In this document: positions 7,544 to 19,143 of the stretch, piece after piece
Position numbering within the stretch: position 1 is the first letter of the stretch
Layout: each line of letters starts with the position of its first letter
Assembly (NCBI RefSeq): GCF_000284035.1
Contig: NC_016887.1
Coordinates: 3,658,001 to 3,722,000 of the forward strand
DNA: 64,000 bases
Direction: 5' to 3'
Source: Nocardia cyriacigeorgica GUH-2
GTDB taxonomy: Bacteria > Actinomycetota > Actinomycetes > Mycobacteriales > Mycobacteriaceae
Translations under genes and position numbers: made by a program
Notes under the pieces: generated by a model
The model's database searches: none
Told to the model about the DNA's origin: nothing
What the model saw: only the letters and a program-made list of their open reading frames with translations

Positions 7544-7927
7544 TCAGGAGCCGCGTTCGGCAATCGCGATACCTACCGACGCCTCTGCGCCACGCAGCAG
7601 CCGATGGCCGCGAATGGCAAGGGCGCCGAGGACGCCGTACTTGCTCGCCACCGTGTCGCGGACGTGCCGGGTACCGTCGGCGTCCAGGATCGTCGCGGTG
7701 CCGGTGTGCACCTCGGTGCCGACGGTGCGGCCGCGGTTGTCGCATTCCTGCAACAGCACCCGCGGATCGCGTCGCATCCGCCGGACCTTCCACGATTCCC
7801 GTGTAGTCCAGATCAGGATGCGGTCGCCGTCAGGTGCCACCCAGACCGGCGTCCCCACCGGCGTGCCGTCCTTCTTATAAGTGGTGAGCAGCGCGTACTT
7901 GCTGGTTGCCAGGTCGTTCCAGGTCAT
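7544..7927 (-). CDS. PPOX class F420-dependent oxidoreductase family protein (second copy)
   Basis: A 127-residue split-barrel protein homologous along its length to the one encoded at 3712-4095. It begins MTWNDLATSKYALLTTYKKD, continues with IWTTRESWKVRRMRRDPRV, and ends in a GIAIAERGS strand. The frame is open further upstream, but the ATG at 7927 gives the family's standard N-terminus and the same length as the paralogue. Function beyond flavin or F420 binding is not assignable. The cobN stop codon lies about 100 bases upstream of its start. Confidence 0.82.
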   Translation of the reverse strand: MTWNDLATSKYALLTTYKKDGTPVGTPVWVAPDGDRILIWTTRESWKVRRMRRDPRVLLQECDNRGRTVGTEVHTGTATILDADGTRHVRDTVASKYGVLGALAIRGHRLLRGAEASVGIAIAERGS

Positions 7928-8030
7928 GCCGAAAACGCTAGGCGCGCCGCCGGACCAGGACATCCGCCCGGAAACGAATCCGTGGCTACGTCCGCAGGCG
8001 TAGGGACCGGGCGACATCGCGTCCGGTCGC

Positions 8031-11828
<3,798 letters not shown>

Positions 11829-11839
11829 GGGTGAGACCT

Positions 11840-11965
11840 TCCTCGGGTGACGCGCCCAGCGGGTTAGCGCTCGCCGGAGAGGGTCTGGCTGTTCACAGTG
11901 GCGCGACCGCACCGGAATTTCACCGGTTTCCTCATCGCCCGCCGAGCCCCCGGATGCTACCGCGC
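11840..11965 (-). ncRNA. Cobalamin (B12) riboswitch in the cobN leader
   Basis: Read on the minus strand, the leader has the conserved cobalamin-riboswitch core GAGGAAACCGGTGAAATTCC and its continuation (11910-11936), then GCCACTGTGA, and the B12 box AGCCAGACC (11882-11890). It ends shortly before the cobN Shine-Dalgarno. By analogy with the family, adenosylcobalamin binding should reduce cobN expression, probably by hiding the ribosome binding site, since no clear T-rich terminator follows. The outer limits are approximate. Confidence 0.93.
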
Positions 11966-12002
11966 GGGCCGTGGGCTGCCCGCAGCGCCCGACCGCTTCC
12001 GG

Positions 12003-13025
12003 TCAGTGCGCGACGCGCACCAGCAGCTTCCCCACGTTCTTGCCGACCAGTAGACCTTGGAACGCCGGAACGGCCTGCTCGAGGCCGTCCACGATGTCCT
12101 CCAGATAGGCGAGGCGACCGTCCGCGACCCATCCGGTGGCCTGGTCGAGGAACTCCCCCATCTGGGTCGGCGCGAATTCGGTCTGGATGAACCCGCGCAC
12201 GGTGAGGCTCTTGCGCAGGATCAGCCCCATGAGCAGGCCGAGCCGGTCGGGGCCTGGCGGCAGTTCGGTCGCGTTGTAGGCCGCGGCGAGTCCGCAGACC
12301 GGAATCCTGGCGAAGCTGTTGAGCCGCGGCAGCACCGCGTCCAGGACCGCGCCGCCGACATTCTCGAAATAGACGTCGATGCCGTCCGGGGTGGCGGCGG
12401 CCAGCTGCTCGGCGAAGTCGTCGGCGCGGTGATCGATCGCGGCGTCGAAACCGAACTTCTCGGTCAGCAGCCGCACCTTCTCCGGCCCGCCCGCGATGCC
12501 GACCGTCCGGGCCCCCTCGAGTTTCGCGATCTGCCCGACCGCCGAACCCACCGGCCCCGTCGCCGCCGCGACCACCAACGTCTCCCCCGCCTGCGGCTTA
12601 CCGATATTGCGCAGCCCCGAGTACGCGGTGAACCCCGGCATCCCCAGCACACCGAGGGCCGTGGTGACCGGCGCCTTGTCCGGATCGAGCTTGCGCAGAT
12701 ACGCCGCCGATTCCAGCGAATGCGTCTGCCAGCCCCCGTACCCGAGCACGATATCGCCGGGCCGCACCGCACTGTCGCGCGACTCGAGCACCCTGGACAC
12801 GGTGGCGCCGACCATCGTCGCGCCGATCGCCACCGGCGGCGCATACGACGGTGCGTCACTCATCCGCCCGCGCATATACGGATCCAGCGACAGATACAGC
12901 GTTTGCAGCAGCGCCTGACCGTCACCGGGCGCGGGCAATTCGACGGTCTCGGTGCGAAAGTTCTCCGGCTGCGGCGCACCGACCGGACGGGACGCCAGCA
13001 CGATCCGAGTGGTCTCGACAGACAC
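12003..13025 (-). CDS. NADP-dependent oxidoreductase, MDR superfamily (CurA/alkenal reductase-like)
   Basis: A 340-residue zinc-independent medium-chain reductase similar to YfmJ, CurA and leukotriene B4 dehydrogenases, which reduce activated C=C bonds with NADPH. The N-terminus has YLSLDPYMRGRM, typical of this subfamily. The cofactor domain starts LGVLGMPGFTAYSGL, then AAATGPVGSAVGQIAKL, and FENVGG follows. AGGAGG lies just upstream of the ATG. It is the first accessory gene between cobN and cobG and is divergent from the DUF1330 gene. Confidence 0.87.
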   Translation of the reverse strand: MSVETTRIVLASRPVGAPQPENFRTETVELPAPGDGQALLQTLYLSLDPYMRGRMSDAPSYAPPVAIGATMVGATVSRVLESRDSAVRPGDIVLGYGGWQTHSLESAAYLRKLDPDKAPVTTALGVLGMPGFTAYSGLRNIGKPQAGETLVVAAATGPVGSAVGQIAKLEGARTVGIAGGPEKVRLLTEKFGFDAAIDHRADDFAEQLAAATPDGIDVYFENVGGAVLDAVLPRLNSFARIPVCGLAAAYNATELPPGPDRLGLLMGLILRKSLTVRGFIQTEFAPTQMGEFLDQATGWVADGRLAYLEDIVDGLEQAVPAFQGLLVGKNVGKLLVRVAH

Positions 13026-13158
13026 GATTCCTCCTGTGGGTCGGCGTATGTTCGATCATGCGCCTCGCCCGGGAGGGCGGGAGCGGCGACCCGCCTGCGC
13101 GGCGCAAAGTGAGGCGCTGACGGCGTCAGTTCCACTCATCCCAACACTGGAGGTTCTC

Positions 13159-13455
13159 ATGCCCAAGGGCTACTGGGTCAGCGTCTACCCCACCATCGAG
13201 GACCCCGAAAGGCTCGAGGCCTACAACAAACTGGCCGGCCCAGCCGTCGCGGCCGGGGGCGGGCGGTTGCTCGCCGGCATCGGAGGCCGGGTCGAGGCAC
13301 ACGAAGCCGGCATCGCCGACCGCGTCGTCCTGATCGAGTTCGACAGCTTCGACCAGGCGGTCGCCACCCGCGCGAGCGCGGCCTACCAGCAGGCGCTGGC
13401 CGAACTCCCCGACGGCTTCGAGCGCGACTTCCGCATCGTCGAAGGCCGCGACTGA
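13159..13455 (+). CDS. DUF1330 domain protein
   Basis: A 98-residue ferredoxin-like-fold protein of the DUF1330 family: MPKGYWVSVYPTIEDPERLE, then VLIEFDSFDQAVATRASAAYQ and FRIVEGRD at the end. The biochemical role is unknown. TGGAGG seven bases upstream fixes the ATG at 13159. It is divergent from the MDR reductase gene with a 133-base gap. Confidence 0.85.
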   Translation: MPKGYWVSVYPTIEDPERLEAYNKLAGPAVAAGGGRLLAGIGGRVEAHEAGIADRVVLIEFDSFDQAVATRASAAYQQALAELPDGFERDFRIVEGRD

Positions 13456-13510
13456 CCGGCGCCCAGTTCGACTCGGCGGGACTCGCGAGCGCGCTGCGAC
13501 AACCCGGCGG

Positions 13511-14086
13511 TCAGTGCCGCTGCGGCGCGACGAGGCGCTGGGCGGCGAGCACGGTCGCCGCGCGCTGGGCGGGCAGCCGGTCGCCGCCCGCGCGCCGTTC
13601 GGCGAAGGCCGCGTGCATCGCACTGGTGCGAGCAAGGTCGGTGAGCATGCGGAGCAGGGCGGGGGCGGGGATGTCGGCGGTGATCAAACCCTCCCGCTGG
13701 CCGCGGCGCAGTTCGGCGAGTTTGGGGTCGATGGTGCGGCGGACGACCTCGGTCACGGCCTCGTCGTCAGCCGGTTCGAGTTCCGACCACACCTGGAGGC
13801 GGGCATTGTCGGGGTTGGCGACGAAGTGGTCGAACAGGCGGCCTACGTAGCCGGGGAGGTCGTCGGCGCGCAGGGCGGTTTCGGCGGTGGTTTCGGCGGT
13901 CCAGCGTTCGGTGACGGCGATGTAGAGCTCGCGTTTTCCTGGGAAGTAGGCGTAGAGGCGGTCTTTGCTGGCGCGGGCCGCGGCGGCAATGCGGTTGATC
14001 CGGGCGCCGGCGATGCCGTACTGCGCGAACTCGGCCTTGGCCGCCGCGAGAATCCGCTCCCGGGTCGCCTCACCTGCCGCACGCAT
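13511..14086 (-). CDS. TetR-family repressor
   Basis: A 191-residue regulator. The DNA-binding domain at residues 8-55 reads TRERILAAAKAEFAQYGIAG, then ARASKDRLYAYFPGKRELY. The C-terminal helical part ends in RLPAQRAATVLAAQRLV. It is divergent from the DUF4334/ADH operon, and two GAACC-N4-GGTTC palindromes lie in the shared intergenic region. It therefore probably represses itself and that operon. The ligand is unknown. Confidence 0.88.
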   Translation of the reverse strand: MRAAGEATRERILAAAKAEFAQYGIAGARINRIAAAARASKDRLYAYFPGKRELYIAVTERWTAETTAETALRADDLPGYVGRLFDHFVANPDNARLQVWSELEPADDEAVTEVVRRTIDPKLAELRRGQREGLITADIPAPALLRMLTDLARTSAMHAAFAERRAGGDRLPAQRAATVLAAQRLVAPQRH

Positions 14087-14103
14087 GCCCGAATCGTAGC
14101 TTG

Positions 14104-14152
14104 CCGAACCATTTGGTTCGGAACTATGGTCATTTCACGAACCAAACGGTTC
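14104..14152. promoter_or_regulatory. Twin TetR operators
   Basis: CCGAACC-ATTT-GGTTCGG (14104-14121) is a perfect inverted repeat. GAACC-AAAC-GGTTC (14139-14152) repeats its GAACC-N4-GGTTC core. Centres are 33 bp apart, between the divergent tetR gene and the DUF4334 gene, as expected for a TetR dimer pair controlling both. Confidence 0.8.
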
Positions 14153-14178
14153 TGGAAGCTCGGCGAGACGAGGACGTG

Positions 14179-14640
14179 ATGGCCGCACGATGGCAGGAAC
14201 TCAGGGATCAGACCGACGGGGTGTCGGTCGCCGAACTGGACGAACTGTGGGGCCGGCTACGGCCCGCGCGGGCCGAGGACATCCTCGGCGAATGGCGCGG
14301 CGGAGCGTTCCAGACCGGCCACCCGCTGTGCCGGGCGCTGCCGGCCAGCCGCTGGTACGGCAAGACGTTCCTGGCACTCGACGATGCCAAGCCGCTCATC
14401 TGCCGCGCCGAGGACGGCACCTTGTTCTCGAATGTCGAACTCGGGCAAGGCGAAGCGACGCTGTGGAATATCGAGTTCCGCGGCGAGGTCACCGCGACGA
14501 TGGTCTACGACGGGCGCGCGGTGTTCGACCATTTCAAGTGGCTCGACGACAACACCTTGATGGGCATCATGAACGGACGCCCCGAGCTGGTGCTCTCGCG
14601 TGGTGAGCACTTCTACTTCCTGCTGGAGCGGGTGAATTGA
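14179..14640 (+). CDS. GXWXG/DUF4334 domain protein
   Basis: A 153-residue protein with an N-terminal GXWXG motif (GEWRGGAF, about residue 35) and a C-terminal DUF4334 region (YDGRAVFDHFKWLDDNTLMG). The family is common in actinobacteria, often next to alcohol dehydrogenases, and its role is not established. The stop overlaps the ATG of the next gene by one base (TGATG), so the two are co-translated. It is probably controlled by the divergent TetR. Confidence 0.86.
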   Translation: MAARWQELRDQTDGVSVAELDELWGRLRPARAEDILGEWRGGAFQTGHPLCRALPASRWYGKTFLALDDAKPLICRAEDGTLFSNVELGQGEATLWNIEFRGEVTATMVYDGRAVFDHFKWLDDNTLMGIMNGRPELVLSRGEHFYFLLERVN

Positions 14641-15728
14641 TGCGCACGAGCGCCGTCCTGTCCCGCGATCCGCGTGCGGGATTCACGGTCGAGACAGTCG
14701 ATATCGACGAACCGCGCGCAGGTGAGATTCTGGTGCGCATCGCCGCTGCCGGTGTGTGCCATACCGATCTGGTGAGCCGGCGGGCAGGTGCGGGCGACCG
14801 GCCGGTGTTGCTGGGCCACGAAGGTGCGGGCGTGGTCGAGGCGGTCGGGCCGGGCGTGAGTGCAGTGCGACCGGGCGATCATGTCGTGCTGACGTTCCGG
14901 CATTGCGGTGGGTGCGCCAACTGCCGCGCCGGACGTCCCGCGTACTGCCGTCGGGCGAACGCGTTGAACCAGTTCGGGCGGCGCGCGCACGATCAGCCGC
15001 GGGTGACCGTCGACGGCGTGCCGGTGCTGGACGGCTTCTTCGGCCAGTCGAGCTTCGCGGGCTACGCGCTCGCCGCAGAGGACAACACCGTCGTCATCGA
15101 TTCCGCGATCGACCTCGCTCTGGCGGCACCGTTCGGATGCGGATTCCAGACCGGTATGGGCGCGGTGCTCAATGTTTTACGTCCGGAGCCTGGCTCCTGG
15201 CTGGCCATCTACGGTGCGGGTGCGGTCGGCATGGCCGCGCTGCTCGCCGCGCGGACGATGGCCGACGTTCGCGTCGCCGTCGTCGAGACCTCCGCGGCCC
15301 GCCGCGAACTGGCCCGCGAGCTGGGCGCCGACGCCGCCATCGACCCGGCCGAATCCCCCACCACGCCGGCGATCCGCGAGCTCACCGGCGGCGGCGCGAC
15401 CCACGCGCTCGACACCACCGGCGTCGCGAGCGTTCTCGGTGACGCTGTCGCGGCGCTCACGACGGGTGCGACGGTGGTGGCGGTCGGGCTCGGCGCGGGC
15501 ACGCCGCCGGTTGACGTCAGCGATATCGTCTTGTACGGCAAGGTGATTCGCGGATGCCTGGAGGGCGACGCCGTTCCGAGCACGTTCATTCCGCATCTGC
15601 TGGACCTGCACAAGCGCGGCCTGTTGCCGGCGGATCGGCTCATCACCCGCTACCCGCACACCGGGATCGATCGCGCGCTCGAAGATCAACGCGCGGGCCG
15701 GGTTGTCAAACCGGTCCTTACATGGTGA
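14640..15728 (+). CDS. Zinc-dependent alcohol dehydrogenase (aryl-alcohol/class III-like)
   Basis: A 362-residue NAD-dependent MDR alcohol dehydrogenase. Catalytic zinc ligands C40 and H60-E61 sit in GVCHTD and GHEGAGVVE. The structural-zinc cysteines are in CGGCANCRAGRPAYC. The Rossmann motif is IYGAGAVGMAALLAA. The conserved VDGVPVLDGFFGQSSFAGYA segment places it with aryl-alcohol dehydrogenases. The start overlaps the DUF4334 stop. Together with DUF4334 and the TetR it looks like a small inducible unit for oxidation of an alcohol or aldehyde. Confidence 0.9.
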   Translation: MRTSAVLSRDPRAGFTVETVDIDEPRAGEILVRIAAAGVCHTDLVSRRAGAGDRPVLLGHEGAGVVEAVGPGVSAVRPGDHVVLTFRHCGGCANCRAGRPAYCRRANALNQFGRRAHDQPRVTVDGVPVLDGFFGQSSFAGYALAAEDNTVVIDSAIDLALAAPFGCGFQTGMGAVLNVLRPEPGSWLAIYGAGAVGMAALLAARTMADVRVAVVETSAARRELARELGADAAIDPAESPTTPAIRELTGGGATHALDTTGVASVLGDAVAALTTGATVVAVGLGAGTPPVDVSDIVLYGKVIRGCLEGDAVPSTFIPHLLDLHKRGLLPADRLITRYPHTGIDRALEDQRAGRVVKPVLTW

Positions 15729-15890
15729 GGCGCCATCGCCGGGCGCACGCTGATCCGGAGATTCCGGATTCGATACCGACGGTGATGCGGCAGGATGCTA
15801 GCGGTGCGTCGGCCACACGTAACGATAGCCACACATATTTGCCGACACAGCAGAGCGAACCCTTTCCGCCCAGTAAAAGGAGCAGGATAG

Positions 15891-16238
15891 ATGCGTTCCA
15901 CCGTCCGCAGCGGGCTCGCTGCCGCCGCCATCACCGTCGCGGGACTCACCACACTCGCGCCGTCGGCCGCCGCCCAGCCGTCCATGTACGACCCGGTGAT
16001 CCGGCCGTGCAGCCACCTGTTCCGCACCCCGCTGGAGCTGCCGCGTCCCGGCACCGACGTCTATTGGAGCCCGTTCGGCACCGGCGGCATCGTCTGCTTC
16101 GACGACGGCACCGGCATGGAAAACTACTACCAGCGCGACCCGTGGGGCGCCTGGCACGATATGAACGAACTGATGCCCGGGCATTTCTTCTATGTGGTGT
16201 TCAGCTCGACGGTGCCCGATCAGGCGACCTGGGGATAG
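15891..16238 (+). CDS. Small secreted protein, hypothetical
   Basis: A 115-residue protein not recognised by family. Residues 1-29 form a Sec signal peptide (MRSTVRSGLAAAAITVAGLT, then an Ala-rich cleavage site before QPSMYDP). The mature part is short, aromatic and carries two cysteines (RPCSHLF and GIVCFDD) that could form a disulphide. AAAGGAGC precedes the ATG. It stands alone between the ADH gene and the convergent AraC gene. Confidence 0.75.
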   Translation: MRSTVRSGLAAAAITVAGLTTLAPSAAAQPSMYDPVIRPCSHLFRTPLELPRPGTDVYWSPFGTGGIVCFDDGTGMENYYQRDPWGAWHDMNELMPGHFFYVVFSSTVPDQATWG

Positions 16239-16287
16239 GGCGAGTTATCTCGGCCTATCGAGACGGATTCAGACCAGGCGTCCTCGA

Positions 16288-17109
16288 TCACGTTGTCGGC
16301 CAAGCGATGTCGTCGATCGCGAGCCATGTCGCCTGCGCGACGACGGACGGGGTCAGATCGGTGATCGCTCTGGTTCGACGGTGCAGATGGGATTGGTCGG
16401 CGTAGCCGGCTTCGACCGCGGCGTCCGCGGGTGGGCGCCCGGCCGCCAGCAGATGGGCGGCGTGGTCGAAGCGGACGAGCTCGGCCGCATGCTTGGGCGT
16501 CACTCCGATGTGGGTTCGGAAACGGGACCAGAGTCGTTGACGGGACCAGCCGGTCTCGAGGGCTAGATCCTGGATGCGGACCAGGCCCCTGGTGCGCATG
16601 GCCTGGTCCCAGGCATAGGCGATCTCGGGTGCTACCTCGGCCTTCCTGGACACTCGGCTCCGCAGGAACGCGGCGGCGAGGGCGAATCGGTCGTCCCACG
16701 ACGACGTCGCCCGGAGCCGCTCGCACAATTCGGCAGTGTCGCCCCACAGCTCCGCCATCGGAGTCACCGCCCCGCCGATCACGTCGGTATCGCGGAGGAC
16801 CGCTGCCGCGACGACCGGCGACAAACGGATCTGGAGAACGTCACCGGATCCGGAACCGGAAATGCGCACGGCGCCGCCACGCAACCCGACGATCGCGCTC
16901 CCCGTCACCGGCCGCCCGAGCGTGTCGTACACGATGCCGCGCTCGCCGAGGTCGATCAGGAGCGTGACCAGCGGATGCGGGATCATCGTCATATCGACGG
17001 CACCGACGTCGCGGTAACGGAACCCCGCCATCCGAACACCCCGAGCAGGCGGACGAACCGGGACGGAAATGCCGACCCGGCTCCAATCCCATCCGGGCGT
17101 CGCGGTCAT
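16288..17109 (-). CDS. AraC-family transcriptional regulator
   Basis: A 273-residue regulator. The C-terminal AraC domain has two helix-turn-helix motifs: VRIQDLALETGWSRQRLWSR around residue 195, and AAVEAGYADQSHLHRRTRAI near the end. The N-terminal half resembles the cupin-like sensor of single-component AraC regulators (DUF6597-like). It is divergent from the alpha/beta hydrolase gene with 76 bases between starts, so that gene is the likely target. Confidence 0.85.
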   Translation of the reverse strand: MTATPGWDWSRVGISVPVRPPARGVRMAGFRYRDVGAVDMTMIPHPLVTLLIDLGERGIVYDTLGRPVTGSAIVGLRGGAVRISGSGSGDVLQIRLSPVVAAAVLRDTDVIGGAVTPMAELWGDTAELCERLRATSSWDDRFALAAAFLRSRVSRKAEVAPEIAYAWDQAMRTRGLVRIQDLALETGWSRQRLWSRFRTHIGVTPKHAAELVRFDHAAHLLAAGRPPADAAVEAGYADQSHLHRRTRAITDLTPSVVAQATWLAIDDIAWPTT

Positions 17110-17185
17110 ACGCTCCAGGCTAGCCGGGCACCACAGCGTGACATTCGTTCAATACAGGTGGCGAGTCCAGTACGACGCTGTCTGT

Positions 17186-18004
17186 ATGAGTGATTCGAGC
17201 ACCGCCGCCGCACGCATCGACGAAACGATCCGCGGGTTGCATGTCGTCATCGAGGGGAACCCCACGGCCCCGCCCCTGCTGCTCATCCATGGTTCGGGCG
17301 CAACCGGTTCGACGTGGGCGCCGGTGGTTTCATCGCTTGCCACCGAGTTCCGGGTCGTCACGATCGACCTGCCCGGCTGTGGCCGATCTGCTTCGGTGCC
17401 GACGTATGCCGTTGCGCAGCAGGCGGATCGGACGGCCGCGGTGCTGGATGATCTCGGCATCCAATGCTCGGCTGTGGTGGGCCACTCCAGTGGAGGATAT
17501 GTCGCCACCGCTCTGGTGGAGCAGCGGCCGGACCTCGTCGGCGAGCTGATTCTGGTCAGCACGGGACCGAGCCTCTCGGCACTTCTCCCCGAGTCGGCGA
17601 TCATCCGGATGCTTTCCCGACCGCCCTTGGGGCCGCTCGTATGGGCGATCCGTACCGATTCGATGATCCGCCGGGCCGTCGCGGCGACAGCGGCTGCTCC
17701 GATCACTGTGCCCGATGAGGTTCTGGCCGATATGCGAACGATGTCGTACCGCACTCTGCGCGCGATCCTGGTGGCCAACACGGATTACCTCGCCGCGCGG
17801 ACCGTGCCCGAACGCCTCGTAGACGCCGGCAAACCACCCTTGGTCATCTTCGGCGATTCGGACCCACGCTGGAACCCGGCCTCGACCCGGGAGTACGAGG
17901 CGGTCCCCGGCGCCGAAGTCGAATACCTGCCGGGAGTCGGTCATCTCGCGATGCTCGAAGCCCCCGACGCACTCGCCCGCGTAATCCTCGACCGCGCACG
18001 GTAG
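17186..18004 (+). CDS. Alpha/beta hydrolase
   Basis: A 272-residue alpha/beta-fold hydrolase. The oxyanion segment is LLIHGSGATGSTW, the nucleophile elbow is VVGHSSGGYVA (Ser in GHSSG), the acid is probably in VIFGDSDPRWNP, and the His is in LPGVGHLAMLEAP. The frame is open further 5', but the ATG at 17186 gives a normal N-terminus and clears the divergent araC gene. Substrate is unknown. Confidence 0.88.
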   Translation: MSDSSTAAARIDETIRGLHVVIEGNPTAPPLLLIHGSGATGSTWAPVVSSLATEFRVVTIDLPGCGRSASVPTYAVAQQADRTAAVLDDLGIQCSAVVGHSSGGYVATALVEQRPDLVGELILVSTGPSLSALLPESAIIRMLSRPPLGPLVWAIRTDSMIRRAVAATAAAPITVPDEVLADMRTMSYRTLRAILVANTDYLAARTVPERLVDAGKPPLVIFGDSDPRWNPASTREYEAVPGAEVEYLPGVGHLAMLEAPDALARVILDRAR

Positions 18005-18277
18005 GTGTACACCCAGGTCGAGGTGGCTCGCGAGGCCGGGCGCCGAGGCCGGGTTGAAGGTGTGGATGGTCTCGGCCGGGACGAAAGCCAAGATCGGTGA
18101 CAAACACACGCACACATCGCTGGTGCGAGTAGAGGCCAACGAGCCGTGGCCGGACGCAGGTATGACCGTGCTGCGGTGGGGGCAACTGGCAGGGACCGAA
18201 CCCATTGCGGCGTCCCCGATCGAGTTCCCTTGGGCGCAGCAGCGTCCGGATTCGGTGCGCGACACCGGCTTCCACCC
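18005..18277. other. Gap without a recognised gene
   Basis: The 273 bases between the hydrolase and ArsR genes contain only short frames. The longest (18054-18296, plus) starts at a TTG without a ribosome binding site and has no recognised similarity. No RNA gene or clear terminator was seen. Confidence 0.5.
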
Positions 18278-18610
18278 TCACGACCGATCCAAATGATCCT
18301 TCAATACCTCGAGCCGCCCATCCCAGTCCCGAGCAAGCGCTGCAAGGAACTGCTGCGCCACCTGCATCGGCGCCGAATGCAATCGGTAACGCACGCGGCG
18401 CCGCTCGCCCGGTTCGGGGATCACCAGCCCCGAATCCGACAGCAGCGCAAGGTGTTTCGCGATCGCCTGGCGGGTGATCGGGAGCCGGGCGGCCAGGTCG
18501 GTGGCGGTGGCGGGGCCGGCCGAAGCCAGCTCCGCCAGGATCGCGCGGCGGCTCGGATCGGCCAGTGCGGTGAAGACCTGTTCGGCGATCGCTTCGGTGT
18601 CAGGCGGCAT
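18278..18610 (-). CDS. ArsR-family winged-helix regulator
   Basis: A 110-residue ArsR-type repressor: VFTALADPSRRAILAELASA, then TDLAARLPITRQAIAKHLAL with the recognition helix, and the wing VIPEPGERRRVRYRL. It overlaps the 3' end of the AHSA1 gene by 11 bases. ArsR plus AHSA1 is a frequent actinobacterial pair in which the repressor controls both genes. No metal-binding CxC motif is seen, so the signal is probably not a metal. Confidence 0.9.
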   Translation of the reverse strand: MPPDTEAIAEQVFTALADPSRRAILAELASAGPATATDLAARLPITRQAIAKHLALLSDSGLVIPEPGERRRVRYRLHSAPMQVAQQFLAALARDWDGRLEVLKDHLDRS

Positions 18611-19034
18611 CGAGGTAGGTCACCAGTTCCCCGAGTTCCTGCGCCCAGCCGTCGACGTTGCCGGAATGCGCGGTCTTGTGTTCGTCGTCGGCGAGTTGCG
18701 CGAATCCGGTTTCCACCACGGTCAATCGCGTGCCGGCACCCGTCGGTTCGAGGGTGAACTCGACGTAGGTGCGGCGCGGGTCTTCGGCGGGCAGGCCGTA
18801 GATCTGCCAGGTGAAGCCGAAGATGCGCGGACGCTCAACGCGCTCTACCCGTAGCTGCTGCGAGCCGCCCTCATCCCAGCGCAGCCAGGCCTCGCCGCCG
18901 GGGCGCAGGTCGATGCGCGCCTCGTTGCCGAACCAGGTGCCGAGCCCCTCTGCCGTTGTAATCGCCGTCCACACCTTCTCCGGCGGATGCGCCAGCTCGA
19001 CGGTCCGCTCGATTCGATCAGGAAATCCCATCAT
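18600..19034 (-). CDS. SRPBCC/AHSA1-domain protein
   Basis: A 144-residue START-like domain protein (AHSA1 family, hydrophobic ligand pocket): RTVELAHPPEKVWTAITTAE, then LGTWFGNEARIDLRPGG, and a C-terminal helix beginning GNVDGWAQELGELV. Tandem ATGs at 19034 and 19031 follow TGGAG, and a GTG at 19043 is also in frame. It is the first gene of the unit with the ArsR gene. Palindromes at 19050-19090 lie directly upstream. Confidence 0.87.
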   Translation of the reverse strand: MMGFPDRIERTVELAHPPEKVWTAITTAEGLGTWFGNEARIDLRPGGEAWLRWDEGGSQQLRVERVERPRIFGFTWQIYGLPAEDPRRTYVEFTLEPTGAGTRLTVVETGFAQLADDEHKTAHSGNVDGWAQELGELVTYLDAA

Positions 19035-19049
19035 GCACTCCACTCAGTA

Positions 19050-19090
19050 GCAACTCAACGGTTGCAATAGTATGGCAACCAATTGGTTGC
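19050..19090. promoter_or_regulatory. Candidate ArsR operators
   Basis: GCAACCAATTGGTTGC (19075-19090) is a perfect 16-bp palindrome. GCAAC-N6-GTTGC (19050-19065) repeats its arms, with centres 25 bp apart. They lie just upstream of the AHSA1/ArsR pair and between it and cobG, so they are the best operator candidates for the ArsR protein. Confidence 0.72.
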
Positions 19091-19143
19091 GTCAATGCCA
19101 CACCCGCTCGCGCCCGCCGTAGGGTCCGTAAGCTGGACCGATC

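Noticed and set aside
18054..18296. An 80-codon plus-strand frame after the hydrolase gene
   Set aside because: TTG start without a ribosome binding site, overlap with the ArsR gene end, and no recognisable domain.
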